In this document: piece by piece, positions 1 through 9,062 of the stretch
Position numbering within the stretch: position 1 is the first letter of the stretch
How the letters are laid out: every line of letters starts with the position of its first letter
Program-made: the position numbers and the translations under genes
The notes under the pieces: model-generated
Seen by the model: only the letters and a program-made list of their open reading frames with translations
The model's database searches: none
Told to the model about the DNA's origin: nothing
From: an uncultured Treponema sp.
GTDB taxonomy: Bacteria; Spirochaetota; Spirochaetia; Treponematales; Treponemataceae
Reading direction: 5' to 3'
NCBI GenBank assembly: GCA_934691925.1
Contig: CAKUTI010000005.1
Span: 1-64,000 of the forward strand
Length of the DNA stretch: 64,000 nucleotides

Positions 1-56
1 TAGTCAGCAGGCTGGATGCGAAGCATCAATTCACCAAAAGTTACTACTTTTGCCAT
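1..56 (-). CDS. kdgK: 2-keto-3-deoxygluconate kinase (PfkB family), N-terminal fragment cut by the window edge
   Basis: Only the first 18 codons are inside the window, starting at the ATG whose complement is 54-56. A good ribosome-binding site (AGGAG, about 10 bases upstream) fixes the start. The residues MAKVVTFGELMLRIQPAD match the opening beta strand of PfkB-family sugar kinases, and the FGELMLR stretch is typical of 2-keto-3-deoxygluconate kinases, which phosphorylate KDG on the way from galacturonate to pyruvate and glyceraldehyde phosphate. The call rests on a short N-terminus plus the context of pectin-degrading genes at 7.6 and 34-36 kb; another PfkB sugar kinase is possible. Confidence 0.6.
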   Translation of the reverse strand, partial: MAKVVTFGELMLRIQPAD

Positions 57-84
57 TTTTGTGTGTCTCCTAAAAATATTTTTA

Positions 85-95
85 CGGTTTAACCG
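85..95. promoter_or_regulatory. small palindrome upstream of the sugar kinase, possible operator
   Basis: CGGTT-T-AACCG is a perfect 5-bp inverted repeat around one base, 29 bases upstream of the kinase start in an AT-rich leader. LacI- and GntR-type regulators bind sites of this kind, but no regulator gene is in the window, so the role is a guess. Confidence 0.25.
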
Positions 96-173
96 AATGA
101 ATATAATCTTATCAAAAAAATGGCTGGTTATCAATTATTGAGCGGCAAGCCAGAGAGACTAAAAACAAAACGA

Positions 174-219
174 GTCATGCTGAACTCAAACACGTTCGTG
201 TTCGCTTCGTTTCAGCATC
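174..219. repeat. dispersed intergenic repeat, copy 1 (GATGCTGAAAC...GTTCAGCATGAC type)
   Basis: The complement of this stretch begins GATGCTGAAAC and ends GTTCAGCATGAC, with GCGAACRCRAAYGYGTT between. The same 46-bp layout recurs at 39527-39572. The ends pair with each other (GCTGAA/TTCAGC), so a transcript would fold. A second small hairpin (ATTCCGAA/TTCGGAAT) lies at 230-250. The 57-287 interval otherwise holds only the kinase leader and the 3' flank of addA. Confidence 0.6.
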
Positions 220-287
220 TTTTTGTGGATTCCGAATCAAAGTTCGGAATGACGGGCTTTCATTTATGGCACATTTTCCTTCAAAAA

Positions 288-3200
288 TCACAGCTTTTCT
301 GTAATATCCACGAATTCATCAAAGCGGAGATAATACAAAAAGCACTTGAAACCGCCTGCGTCTGAATTTGTCTCTGGATTAGAGTCAGGAACAAGGTCTT
401 TTGCGGCGTTTCTGTAGCATTTCTGCTGGAGATAATGAAGATAAGGCAAAATCGTCTGGTCGGTCTTGTAGTCCAAAATCACGTAGCTTCCGTCTGAGGC
501 CTCGAAAATCAGGTCGATAAATCCGTGGAAAAGCGTCTGGCTTTCGTCATCGAAAAATTTGAACTCAAGCTCGCTTTCCGCAAAGCGTCCGTTTTTTTTC
601 GCGTCAAAAAAGTTCTTGTAAAAATCCGTTTGCGCAAAACTCCGGCACATTCTTATGCAGATTCCGCGGATTTTTTGAGAATCCTTGTCGCTGAGATTTT
701 TCAGAAGCTGCGCGGCTGGCTCGTAAGTCTCAATGTCGATTCCGAGGCACATTTTATTGAGATAATCGTGGACAAGCGTTCCAAAGTCAGCGGCGGAAAA
801 TTTCTCTGGCAGAAGAATTTGAGGCGAAGCGTCAGTTCCGTTTTCTTGCGGAAACATTTCATCTGATTCAGATTCATCGAAAGATTCAGAAGATTTTGCG
901 TTCGAACCATCTTCTTTTGAATATTTTTTCAGGATTTCCGTCAAGTCAGCATACAGGTCTTTCTTTTCGGAATGATAAAATCCGTCGTCTTTTATTTCGC
1001 TTTCCTCTGAAATTCGGCTTGGAGACGCTTTTTTTATTCCGTGGATTTCAGTTTTCACGAGATTTTCTGAAATTTCCGCGTTTTTAAGATTCGAGATGAC
1101 TTTTTCGCGAAGCTCGTCGGCCGTTTTTTCATCTTTTTTTTGCAGGTCGCCATAAGTCACGAGAGGAACTGAAAAATAGTCAAAGCCACACTCGCCGTTG
1201 TTTGAGCTGAAAACAGGCGAATCGCACGCAAATCCGTCTTCCTGAAAATCAGGATAATTCTTGAAGACCATAGACTCTAAAAGCTTAAAATCGCCCGGCT
1301 CAGGCGGCTTAACGCCGTTCTTCCCGGATTTCCATTCTCCGAGGACGTAAACGTCGCTTACCGCGCGCGTGATTGCGACGTACAAAATCCGCTTGAATTC
1401 CGCGCGCTCTTTTTGGCGGGAAAGCTCTTTCTGCTTTTCAAAAAAGTAGTTCGAGCCGCTTCCGTCCGCCTTGACCGAAATTCCGTTCTCCTCGTCAAAA
1501 AACAAAAGCGAAGATTCGCCTTTCTGCCTTAAATTCGCGCAGCCCCACACAAAAACGTGCTTGAACTGCAACCCCTTGCTCTTGTGGATTGTCATAATCT
1601 GAACCGCGCTCTCGCGCTCGAGCGGATACTTTACGTCTTTTGCGTCAACATCGGAGTCAGAGCCGAATCCGCCGTTTTTAAGGTCTTCAAGCTCGTCAAT
1701 AAACCACGCAAGGCTTTTCTCGTTCTCGTCAACCTCTCTGGCAAGCTCGAAAATCATATCGAAATGCTCGGCGCAAAGCTGCTTCTGGCTGTCGAGCATC
1801 GTCTCGTACTTGTAGCCTCGCACATTCCAGAGCATTGAAAGAGTCTCGGTTATTTTCTGCCTGAGAACAGTTTTCTGGCTTGACTTGAAGAAGCTTCGGG
1901 CAGAGACAAATTTATTGAAAGATTTTTCTGAAAGCTCTTTTTTTAGGTTCCCGTCAACATCTTCAGTCTTGAACGGGTCAAAAACAAAAGGCTCCTCGTC
2001 ATAAGAGCGGAATTTTATGTCAACAAGATGGGAAAGCACGATTTCAACCTCGTTTTCTGAAAGCCCCGAAAAAGGCGAGCATAAAAAAGCCGCAAACGCG
2101 TTGATGTCGCTCGGATAAACGCAAATCCGCAGAAAATTGTAGATGTCGTTCACAACTGCGTCCTCAAAAATACTTCCGAACTGGTCAACTGAAAAAGGGA
2201 TGTTGAAAAGCGCGAGATATTTTGTAAGGATTTTCCGGTCAGAGCGAGAGCGGTCAAGAATAGCAAAATCGCTCCACTGGATTTTTTCATTATTTTCGTC
2301 GTAAATCTGCCGGATTTTCTTCGCGGCAAAATACGCGTCGATTTCTTTTTGCGGAAGATAATTCAGCCTGTCCTCCGGCAAAAGCTTTTCGTTCTCGCTG
2401 ATTTTTCGGTCGCTTGAAAAGCAAAAATGAACACGGACATTCTGAGGATTCAAGGCAGGAAGCTCCGCTCCGTTTTTTTTCGCCTCTTTCGCGTAGTTCG
2501 CCTCGTATTTTTTTCCGCCGTCAGGATTCTCAAAGATTCCGTTTCCGTTTTTGAAAAGCAGATTGAACGAAGTCAAAAGCTCCGCGTCGGAACGGTAGTT
2601 AAAAGTCATCGAAAGCTGCGCATTCTCGGCTTTTTCTGCGTCCAAATCTGTAAGCTCGTTGAAAACCGTAACATCCGCGCCACGGAATTTGTAGATTGAC
2701 TGCTTTTCGTCTCCTACAAAAAACAGTTTTTCCGGGTCTCGCTTGTCTGAAATTATTTTTCCGGCAGAATCGCGGAAGATAATCTGGTCGTGAAGAGAAT
2801 CAGGATTGTCACCATCGGTCTGAATCACAAAATTTTCCTTTGGACTTTCAGACTCAAACTCGCCTTTTTTGAGCGAAAGAAGATAGAGCAGGTCGCGGTT
2901 CTTGCCGTTGTTGTCCTGAAACTCGTCAATCATGATTTTCTTGTAGGCATTTTTTTCCTGATTTCTGATGTCCTCGTTTTCAAGCAGGATTTTAAGCGCG
3001 AGAGACGTCACATCGGCGAAAGTCAGGCTTCCAGAGCGGCGTTTTGAGGCATTCACCTGCTGAGTGAATTCCTCCAGAAGCTCGTTAAGATTCTTGATTG
3101 CCCTGTACTGCTTTAGAAAAGCGTTGCAAAGCTCCAAGTAAAAAAGCGCGTCGTTTTCAAGAGATTTTACAGGAACGCCGCCCTTTGTCTTTCCTGAAAG

Positions 3201-4199
3201 AACAGTTTTAACATCTGCAATCGCAGAGCCTGATGATTTTGTCTTTGAAAGGAGTGCGAAAAGTTTTTCTGACTCCTGAACTTTTTGAAGGACTGAATCC
3301 AGACTGTCTTCAATCTCGACTGCGGAAATTTCCTCAATTTCTTGAAGATTCCAAGCCTCGTCAAAAAGATTCTGGCAGGAAGCGACATATTCAGCCTTTG
3401 AAAAATCGTCTTTTTTGCCGCCAGCGTCAAGCGTGTTCTGCGCGTCGTCAATGTATTTTAAGACCGGCGTGAACTGGCTTTCGAGCATTTTTTCAAAGCC
3501 TGATGATTTTTCGCCTTTCACAAGATAATTCCAGACTGCGGCGATTTCTGAACGCTGCTTTTCAAGTTTTTTGAGGAAGTAGCCTTTTTGTGTCGCTATG
3601 CTCGTGTTTTTAATAACGGTTTCAGCAAGAATATTTTCCGCGAATTCCTGAAGCCTTCCAGGATTAGAGAATGTCTGGACTGCAAGAGAATCCTTGTTCT
3701 TCAAGATGAATTTGAAAGCCTCGTTCTTTATGTTCCGCTCGCTGTCGGCAGAAGCAACGGAAAAGTCAGGCGTAAGGCCGTAGCGGTTCGCGCACTGGCG
3801 CACAACTGAGCCGCAGTAAGAGTCCAAAGTCTGAATATGCGAATTTGAGAATGTCTGGAGAGCTTTTTTTGCAAGGGCGATTTTCTCTTCCGTCAAGTCT
3901 GCCTCGGCTTCCGCCTTTTCAGGATTCTCGCCCTTCTTGTAGTCCGCAAAAAATGAGAGCGTGTCGTAAATCCGCTGGTACATCTCGCTTGCGGCCTTGT
4001 CGGTAAAAGTAAGGGTGAGAATCTCGCCAACGTCGATTTTAAGGGACATAACAAGCCAAGCAAATCTTGTAGCAAGAACCTGAGTTTTTCCAGAGCCGGC
4101 TCCGGCAGCAACAACGGCGTTTTTCGTGTTGAAGCAAACTTCGCTCTGGTCCTTGTCTAGCGGCCGCGGAATCAGATTCAAATATTTGAAGTCATTCAT
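288..4199 (-). CDS. addA: AddA-type UvrD/RecB-like helicase-nuclease
   Basis: Large superfamily 1 DNA helicase (1303 residues) of the AddAB/RexAB recombination complex, which unwinds and trims double-strand ends for RecA loading. Visible are the Walker A motif GAGSGKT at residues 33-39, the UvrD motif II IDEFQDN in the first half, the motif VGDEKQSIYKFRGA, the helicase motif MTIHKSKGLQF, and VAITRA near residue 900. A RecB-type nuclease domain ends the protein: GTLVHDYL around 1140, GFIDL around 1227 and the catalytic DYKTD around 1243. Its start overlaps the stop of addB by 4 bases (ATGA), so the two are co-translated. Length and domain order fit AddA. Confidence 0.93.
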   Translation of the reverse strand: MNDFKYLNLIPRPLDKDQSEVCFNTKNAVVAAGAGSGKTQVLATRFAWLVMSLKIDVGEILTLTFTDKAASEMYQRIYDTLSFFADYKKGENPEKAEAEADLTEEKIALAKKALQTFSNSHIQTLDSYCGSVVRQCANRYGLTPDFSVASADSERNIKNEAFKFILKNKDSLAVQTFSNPGRLQEFAENILAETVIKNTSIATQKGYFLKKLEKQRSEIAAVWNYLVKGEKSSGFEKMLESQFTPVLKYIDDAQNTLDAGGKKDDFSKAEYVASCQNLFDEAWNLQEIEEISAVEIEDSLDSVLQKVQESEKLFALLSKTKSSGSAIADVKTVLSGKTKGGVPVKSLENDALFYLELCNAFLKQYRAIKNLNELLEEFTQQVNASKRRSGSLTFADVTSLALKILLENEDIRNQEKNAYKKIMIDEFQDNNGKNRDLLYLLSLKKGEFESESPKENFVIQTDGDNPDSLHDQIIFRDSAGKIISDKRDPEKLFFVGDEKQSIYKFRGADVTVFNELTDLDAEKAENAQLSMTFNYRSDAELLTSFNLLFKNGNGIFENPDGGKKYEANYAKEAKKNGAELPALNPQNVRVHFCFSSDRKISENEKLLPEDRLNYLPQKEIDAYFAAKKIRQIYDENNEKIQWSDFAILDRSRSDRKILTKYLALFNIPFSVDQFGSIFEDAVVNDIYNFLRICVYPSDINAFAAFLCSPFSGLSENEVEIVLSHLVDIKFRSYDEEPFVFDPFKTEDVDGNLKKELSEKSFNKFVSARSFFKSSQKTVLRQKITETLSMLWNVRGYKYETMLDSQKQLCAEHFDMIFELAREVDENEKSLAWFIDELEDLKNGGFGSDSDVDAKDVKYPLERESAVQIMTIHKSKGLQFKHVFVWGCANLRQKGESSLLFFDEENGISVKADGSGSNYFFEKQKELSRQKERAEFKRILYVAITRAVSDVYVLGEWKSGKNGVKPPEPGDFKLLESMVFKNYPDFQEDGFACDSPVFSSNNGECGFDYFSVPLVTYGDLQKKDEKTADELREKVISNLKNAEISENLVKTEIHGIKKASPSRISEESEIKDDGFYHSEKKDLYADLTEILKKYSKEDGSNAKSSESFDESESDEMFPQENGTDASPQILLPEKFSAADFGTLVHDYLNKMCLGIDIETYEPAAQLLKNLSDKDSQKIRGICIRMCRSFAQTDFYKNFFDAKKNGRFAESELEFKFFDDESQTLFHGFIDLIFEASDGSYVILDYKTDQTILPYLHYLQQKCYRNAAKDLVPDSNPETNSDAGGFKCFLYYLRFDEFVDITEKL

Positions 4200-7100
4200 T
4201 TTCTCGTCTCCAAAGTTTTCTCGCCGACCGTGTAAGCCGTGCGGCAGATTGTCTTGAACTGGCAGCGCGCGCAGTTTTCGTATTTGCTCACGCCGAGCCG
4301 GTCTTTTTTGCCCCGCAAGGTCTTCGGAGCAAAATCATAATTCTCAACTTTCGACCTGAAAATTTCCGCGTAATCAAGAGAAGTTCCCATCGCCTCGCCA
4401 AAATCTTCAAGCGTTTTCTTTGAGCCGGGCGTGTCGTCAAAAGCCGCAGTCTTGGCTCTGTCTTTTATCGCGTAAAAATAAGACGCGAAAAGCTCGCCTT
4501 TAAGCTTTCCAAGCCGGATATTTTCAGAAACGAGATTCGCATAGAAAGGCATCTGGAATTCCTGCAAAATTCCCTCGTCGGAAACAGTGCTTTCAGCCGA
4601 GCCTGGAATTGAAGCCGAAGTGTTTTTATAGTCAAGAATGACAAGCTCGCCGTCCGCGCTTTTCAAGAGGCAGTCGATTTTTCCGAACAAGTCAAAGCCG
4701 CCGAAATTTCCGGCCAGCGTTTTCTCAACGCCTAGCACAGCGCATTTTCCGATGCCGTTGATGTTCTCGTAGCCTTTCCGCCCCGAATACTCGCCGAACG
4801 GAAGCAGAAGAACTTTAAGGAATTCAAAAATTGAGTCGGCGATTTTCGTTTTTTGCGAGTCGAGCGTGAAAAGCACAAGCGGCAAGTCGCGGAAGTCGGA
4901 ATTTCTGTCGTGAATCGCCTCGTGGACAATCCCGTTGTAAAGCCTGTTTCTGATTTCAGAAGTCACGTCCTCCGGTTTTTGATTCAGAATCGTTGGATTC
5001 GGAATCGTTGGATTTGAAGCCGACTGAGTTTCGAGATTTTGGCTTTCAGGATTTGTCAACGGCTCGCCCATAAAGCAGCCGTTTTTAGCGTCGTACCACG
5101 GAAGATTTTTTCCCTCATAGTCTGACATAAATTTTTCAAGGATTTTGTGGTTAAGATTTCCCATGTCGTAGTTCTGCATGAGCCGGGTGTCAAGAGAATC
5201 GTCCTGAAGGCGCAGGATTTTTTTCAGGACCCATTTCCGCGGACAAGGGAAAAACTGCTCCATGTCTCCGCGCGCGGAAATTTTTATATGCTCAGAGCTT
5301 CCGCCGAATTCACAAGCGTCAAGGTTCTCGCGGCTTTTTTTAAGAACGTAATCAATATTTTCCTTGATTTTTGAATTTGCAAAGTAGCCGGGATTTTTTT
5401 TATCGCCGTTGCTGTTATTTTCGTTGCCTTTTTCATCATCACTGAGATTTTCGTTTCCAAGGGCGATTTTTGATTCACTTCCAATTTTTTTTGACTCATC
5501 TTCCAGCGCGGAATTTTTCCAGTTTTCAAGCGAGACTTTCTGATTTTCTGTCAGAAGAATTTTTCCCTCGCCGCCGCCTAAAATCCAGTTTTTTTCCGCA
5601 AGAATATAGTCAGGAATCAAATTTTCAGGCTGCGACTTTAAGTTTTCAAGGCTTGAATGAGGAATCGAGAATCCTGAAAAAGAGTCTATCGCATAGGAAA
5701 AATGCACAAATCCGCCGTCAGTCCCGCGAGCGTAAAGTTTCGCGGTAACGTCGCTCTGGCTTGCAGAAAGGTCGTCTGCCAAAAATCCGAGCTTCTCGCG
5801 CTTTTCACGGCTCAAAAAGCCCAAGCGTTTTTTCTGGATGTCGAGCTGCTTTTGCGACGCGTTTATCACAAACTGGAATTTGAAGCACGCGCTCGCCGAA
5901 AGCTTGTAGTCAAAAACGGAAACGCCCTCGCTTTTCTGCTGCGGAGTGTAGGATTTTTCATCGAGAAGATTCATAAAAAAGCCAAAAGGATTTCTTATCT
6001 TAATCTGGTCCTTAAAAGTTTTTTCCACCTCAATTATTTCTTTTAGCTGCGTCACACAGCGCGCAAGAATTCTGTTTGAATTTTCAAATTCCGTATTCTC
6101 AAAATCCTTTGTATCAAGAAAAATTTCCCTGAACTGAATCCACGCCGAAAGAATTTTCGAGAAACCCACGCCATCGCAAAAGAAAAGGTTTATCTGGCGT
6201 TTCAGTTTTCTGTAAAAATTTAAAAGTTCGTTGCTTCCAAAATCGTCTTTGCCGTTTTTTTCAAATTTTTTTCTGGCAGAAGAACTTGAAAGGGCTTTTT
6301 CCCACACATCGATTTTTTCTGTTTTTAAGTTTCTGCCGCCGTCTGCGCCGTTTCCGCCTTCGATTTTCTCCTCAAAAGGACAAATGCAGCGCATCCGGTT
6401 TCCCTCGCGGATTAAATTCTCTTTAATCTCCTGAATGTCTTTTTTCCACGGAACAGTCTCGTCAAGAAGAAGAGCGCGCACAGAATCAAAGGAGAACTCA
6501 TTCTCACGGCAGCCGCTAATTTCCTTGAAAATCCGGCCGGCGCAGTTTTTTGAAAGCGGCTCGCCAGCGCGGAACACAAACGGCACCGAGTAAAGCTCCA
6601 GCTCGCGCTTTAAGTAAGGCCTGTAAGTTTCAAAATCAGGAACCGTTAGCGCGATTTGCGTCCAGTCGGCTTTTCCGCTGTTCACAATCCCGACAATCCT
6701 TAGAATCGTCTTGCGAAGCTCCGAGCGCGAGTCTGAAAATTCATAGCATTTCGGAGACTTTGTGTCTTTTGAAAGATAGACAATAGAGACATTTCCCGCT
6801 TCCTTGAAAATTTCAATGTAGTCAGCAAAATCCTCAATCTGCTCAGGATAAAAAATGTAGTAATGATGTTTTTCATCAGTGAATTTTATCTCGTCAATCC
6901 AGCCCGGCTCAAAAAGCCTGTTCTTCTCCAAAAATTCCGAATACAAAGTGTAGAGCGTTTTATAATCTTCATCTTCATCGTCAAGCTCGCCGTAAATCTC
7001 GCGGTTCTTCTCGAGACGCTTTTTCCAGACGTGAAGCGACGGAAGATTTTTTGAAATCCAGTCGGCAAAAGCGAAAGCGTCTTTTCTGTATTCAGGATAA

Positions 7101-7426
7101 GGATTTATGATTTTCTTGAAGATTTGATTCTCGGCGTTTTTTTGAATCAGAGTATGCACAAAAAGTTTTCTAAGAACGGACGGAACTGCGGAATATCCTT
7201 CCTTTTGCGCCGAAACGACTTTTCCCTTGAATGTGTCCCACGCAAGAAAACGCGCAGACGCGACGGATTTTACCGCAGTGTGTTTTTCCGTTACGCACCA
7301 GTCCGCCCAGCTCTGGCAGACAACATCGGTTGCGAAAACAAAAACATTTTTCTTGTCCGCGATTTTTGACTTCAAAAAATTTCCAATGTCGTCTGTGAAA
7401 ATTTCAATATCTTCCTGATTTTGCAT
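4196..7426 (-). CDS. addB: AddB-like PD-(D/E)XK nuclease subunit with iron-sulfur cluster
   Basis: Partner subunit of AddA, 1076 residues, transcribed just before it. The C-terminal nuclease shows GKIDCLL followed by VILDYKN (DYK at about 932-934). A cysteine of CPRKW upstream and C1052, C1055 and C1061 near the end form the four-cysteine set that in AddB holds a 4Fe-4S cluster around the nuclease. The N-terminus lacks a GxxGxGKT nucleotide-binding loop that many AddB proteins keep; here it reads VFVFATDVVCQSW. It probably acts as a scaffold, Chi scanner and second-strand nuclease rather than as an ATPase. The identity rests on architecture and linkage, since AddB sequences diverge strongly. 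Confidence 0.85.
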   Translation of the reverse strand: MQNQEDIEIFTDDIGNFLKSKIADKKNVFVFATDVVCQSWADWCVTEKHTAVKSVASARFLAWDTFKGKVVSAQKEGYSAVPSVLRKLFVHTLIQKNAENQIFKKIINPYPEYRKDAFAFADWISKNLPSLHVWKKRLEKNREIYGELDDEDEDYKTLYTLYSEFLEKNRLFEPGWIDEIKFTDEKHHYYIFYPEQIEDFADYIEIFKEAGNVSIVYLSKDTKSPKCYEFSDSRSELRKTILRIVGIVNSGKADWTQIALTVPDFETYRPYLKRELELYSVPFVFRAGEPLSKNCAGRIFKEISGCRENEFSFDSVRALLLDETVPWKKDIQEIKENLIREGNRMRCICPFEEKIEGGNGADGGRNLKTEKIDVWEKALSSSSARKKFEKNGKDDFGSNELLNFYRKLKRQINLFFCDGVGFSKILSAWIQFREIFLDTKDFENTEFENSNRILARCVTQLKEIIEVEKTFKDQIKIRNPFGFFMNLLDEKSYTPQQKSEGVSVFDYKLSASACFKFQFVINASQKQLDIQKKRLGFLSREKREKLGFLADDLSASQSDVTAKLYARGTDGGFVHFSYAIDSFSGFSIPHSSLENLKSQPENLIPDYILAEKNWILGGGEGKILLTENQKVSLENWKNSALEDESKKIGSESKIALGNENLSDDEKGNENNSNGDKKNPGYFANSKIKENIDYVLKKSRENLDACEFGGSSEHIKISARGDMEQFFPCPRKWVLKKILRLQDDSLDTRLMQNYDMGNLNHKILEKFMSDYEGKNLPWYDAKNGCFMGEPLTNPESQNLETQSASNPTIPNPTILNQKPEDVTSEIRNRLYNGIVHEAIHDRNSDFRDLPLVLFTLDSQKTKIADSIFEFLKVLLLPFGEYSGRKGYENINGIGKCAVLGVEKTLAGNFGGFDLFGKIDCLLKSADGELVILDYKNTSASIPGSAESTVSDEGILQEFQMPFYANLVSENIRLGKLKGELFASYFYAIKDRAKTAAFDDTPGSKKTLEDFGEAMGTSLDYAEIFRSKVENYDFAPKTLRGKKDRLGVSKYENCARCQFKTICRTAYTVGEKTLETRK

Positions 7427-7539
7427 AATCCTGATTTTCTTTTTTTCTGGCCGTTAAATTCGCAGAATAAAAAAATTGCCTCGCGGCTTTGCAAAAAACA
7501 TAACGCGCGAAGCAAAAATGAAAAAAACAAAGGTCTATC

Positions 7540-7570
7540 CTGCGCGGAAAAATTAGATTCTTCCGCGCAG
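7540..7570 (-). terminator. hairpin downstream of the polygalacturonase gene
   Basis: CTGCGCGGAA (7540-7549) and TTCCGCGCAG (7561-7570) form a perfect 10-bp stem with an 11-base loop, 20 bases after the polygalacturonase stop. The T-rich run on the minus strand comes about 10 bases later, so it is a plausible but not textbook intrinsic terminator. Confidence 0.5.
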
Positions 7571-7589
7571 AACGAACGCTTTTATAAAA

Positions 7590-8942
7590 TTACTCGTAGA
7601 TGAAAGTCTCTTTCGGGCCTTCAATCTTGACGTTCTCAAACTTTGCGCCCGGAGCGTTTCTCACGCGGAAGCTCTTTTCTGTAACTTCCGGAAGACCATA
7701 GAACATATCGCTTTCCATTGGAGAGCGGTCTGAATTCTCGTCCGTCGTAAAGTAGCAGTCCTTGATTTCAAGGTTGTCAATCGGGCTTTCAGGAAGACCG
7801 ACAATGAATCCCGCGCTCGCCTTGCAGTTCTTTCCCTTGCAGCCGATGATTTTCACGTTGTGGATTCTTGGAGTCTCGCTTGTTACAGGCTGCTTTTCAA
7901 GGCTGAATTCAGGCGCGTGAGTGTCCGTGATTCCGCATTTGTAGTACATATTCATTGCAATCGGGCAGAGAGTGTCGTCCATCACAAGATTTTTCAGCTC
8001 GATGTCGTTAATGTCGCCGCCGCGTCCGCGTCTTGACTTGATTCTGATTCCGCGGTCTGTTCCAGAAACATCGCAGTCGCTAGCATGGATTTTGCTCATT
8101 CCCGCCGCTGTCTCCGAGCCGATTACGATTCCGCCGTGCGCGTTTCTTACAGTGCAGCCCTTGATTTCAACGCCGACCGTAGGCTTGTTCACGCGGATTC
8201 CGTCAGGGCCAGAGCCGGACTTGATACAGATTCCGTCATCACCGACAGAAACAAAGCAGTTTTCGATAAGGACATTCTCGCAAGAATCAACATCGATTCC
8301 ATCTGTGTTCGGAGCTGTGTAAGGATTTTCAATATGCAGATTTCTAAGAGTAAGATTTTTCACATAAAGCGGATGAACTGTCCAGAACGGAGAATCGATA
8401 ATCTTGACTCCTTCGATAACCGCGTTCTCACAGAATGAAAATTCTATAAGGCTTGGTCTCAAAAACTGGCTCGCGCGTCCGCCGCCGCCGCCAGGCTGAT
8501 TCTCATATCCAGGATTCATTGCGGCAAGAACTTTCTCGTAGCTCTCAACAGGACCATTCTGCGTGTTGCGCTTTGCATGGGCAAGATTCCACCATGTCTC
8601 GCCGTTTCCGTTGATAGTTCCCTTTCCAGTGATTTTCACATTTTTTGTGTGTGTTGAAAAAACAAGAGGATGCATCGCAAAGCACTCTACGCCTTCCCAG
8701 CGCGTGAACGCAGGAGGATAAAGGTTCGGATCAGTCAAGAATGAAAGCTCAGAGCCTTCCTCCAAAACCAAAGTGGTGTCAGACGGAATATCGATAGGTC
8801 CCGTTGCCCAAACACCTTTTGAGACTATAAGCTTTCCGCCGCCGTTCCGCGCCAGTTCCGCAAAAGCCAGCGCAAAAGCGTTTGTATTGTTAAACAAGCC
8901 GTCAGCGATACCGCCAAAATCTTCTATTTTAAGCTCTTTCAT
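7590..8942 (-). CDS. polygalacturonase, glycoside hydrolase family 28
   Basis: Hydrolyses alpha-1,4-galacturonic acid linkages in pectin or in oligogalacturonides. The right-handed beta-helix family signature is clear: NTDGIDVDSCENV, then SVGDDGICIKSG with the catalytic aspartates, the histidine segment AHGGIVIGSE, and the RIK of GIRIKS. The start is MKELKIEDFGG at 8942, because AAGGAA sits 8 bases before it; a longer reading to 8984 has no such site. There is no signal peptide, so this enzyme of 450 residues likely acts in the cytoplasm on imported oligomers. It is transcribed as a single gene and belongs functionally with the pectate lyase and esterase at 34.4-36.6 kb. Confidence 0.93.
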   Translation of the reverse strand: MKELKIEDFGGIADGLFNNTNAFALAFAELARNGGGKLIVSKGVWATGPIDIPSDTTLVLEEGSELSFLTDPNLYPPAFTRWEGVECFAMHPLVFSTHTKNVKITGKGTINGNGETWWNLAHAKRNTQNGPVESYEKVLAAMNPGYENQPGGGGGRASQFLRPSLIEFSFCENAVIEGVKIIDSPFWTVHPLYVKNLTLRNLHIENPYTAPNTDGIDVDSCENVLIENCFVSVGDDGICIKSGSGPDGIRVNKPTVGVEIKGCTVRNAHGGIVIGSETAAGMSKIHASDCDVSGTDRGIRIKSRRGRGGDINDIELKNLVMDDTLCPIAMNMYYKCGITDTHAPEFSLEKQPVTSETPRIHNVKIIGCKGKNCKASAGFIVGLPESPIDNLEIKDCYFTTDENSDRSPMESDMFYGLPEVTEKSFRVRNAPGAKFENVKIEGPKETFIYE

Positions 8943-9062
8943 AAATATTATTCCTTGATTTTTCAGTTTGCGCCATTCTCTCATTTTTATAAAGCGTTTA
9001 CAACAAATATAAGCGGATTATTTTTGAACTAAAACGAAAAAAAGGGAAACTCAGCAACGGAA

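Noticed and set aside
288-7426. Many open frames of 60-110 codons on the plus strand opposite addA and addB
   Set aside because: They are shadows of two long, well-supported genes; they have low-complexity Phe/Arg/Lys composition and no ribosome-binding sites.
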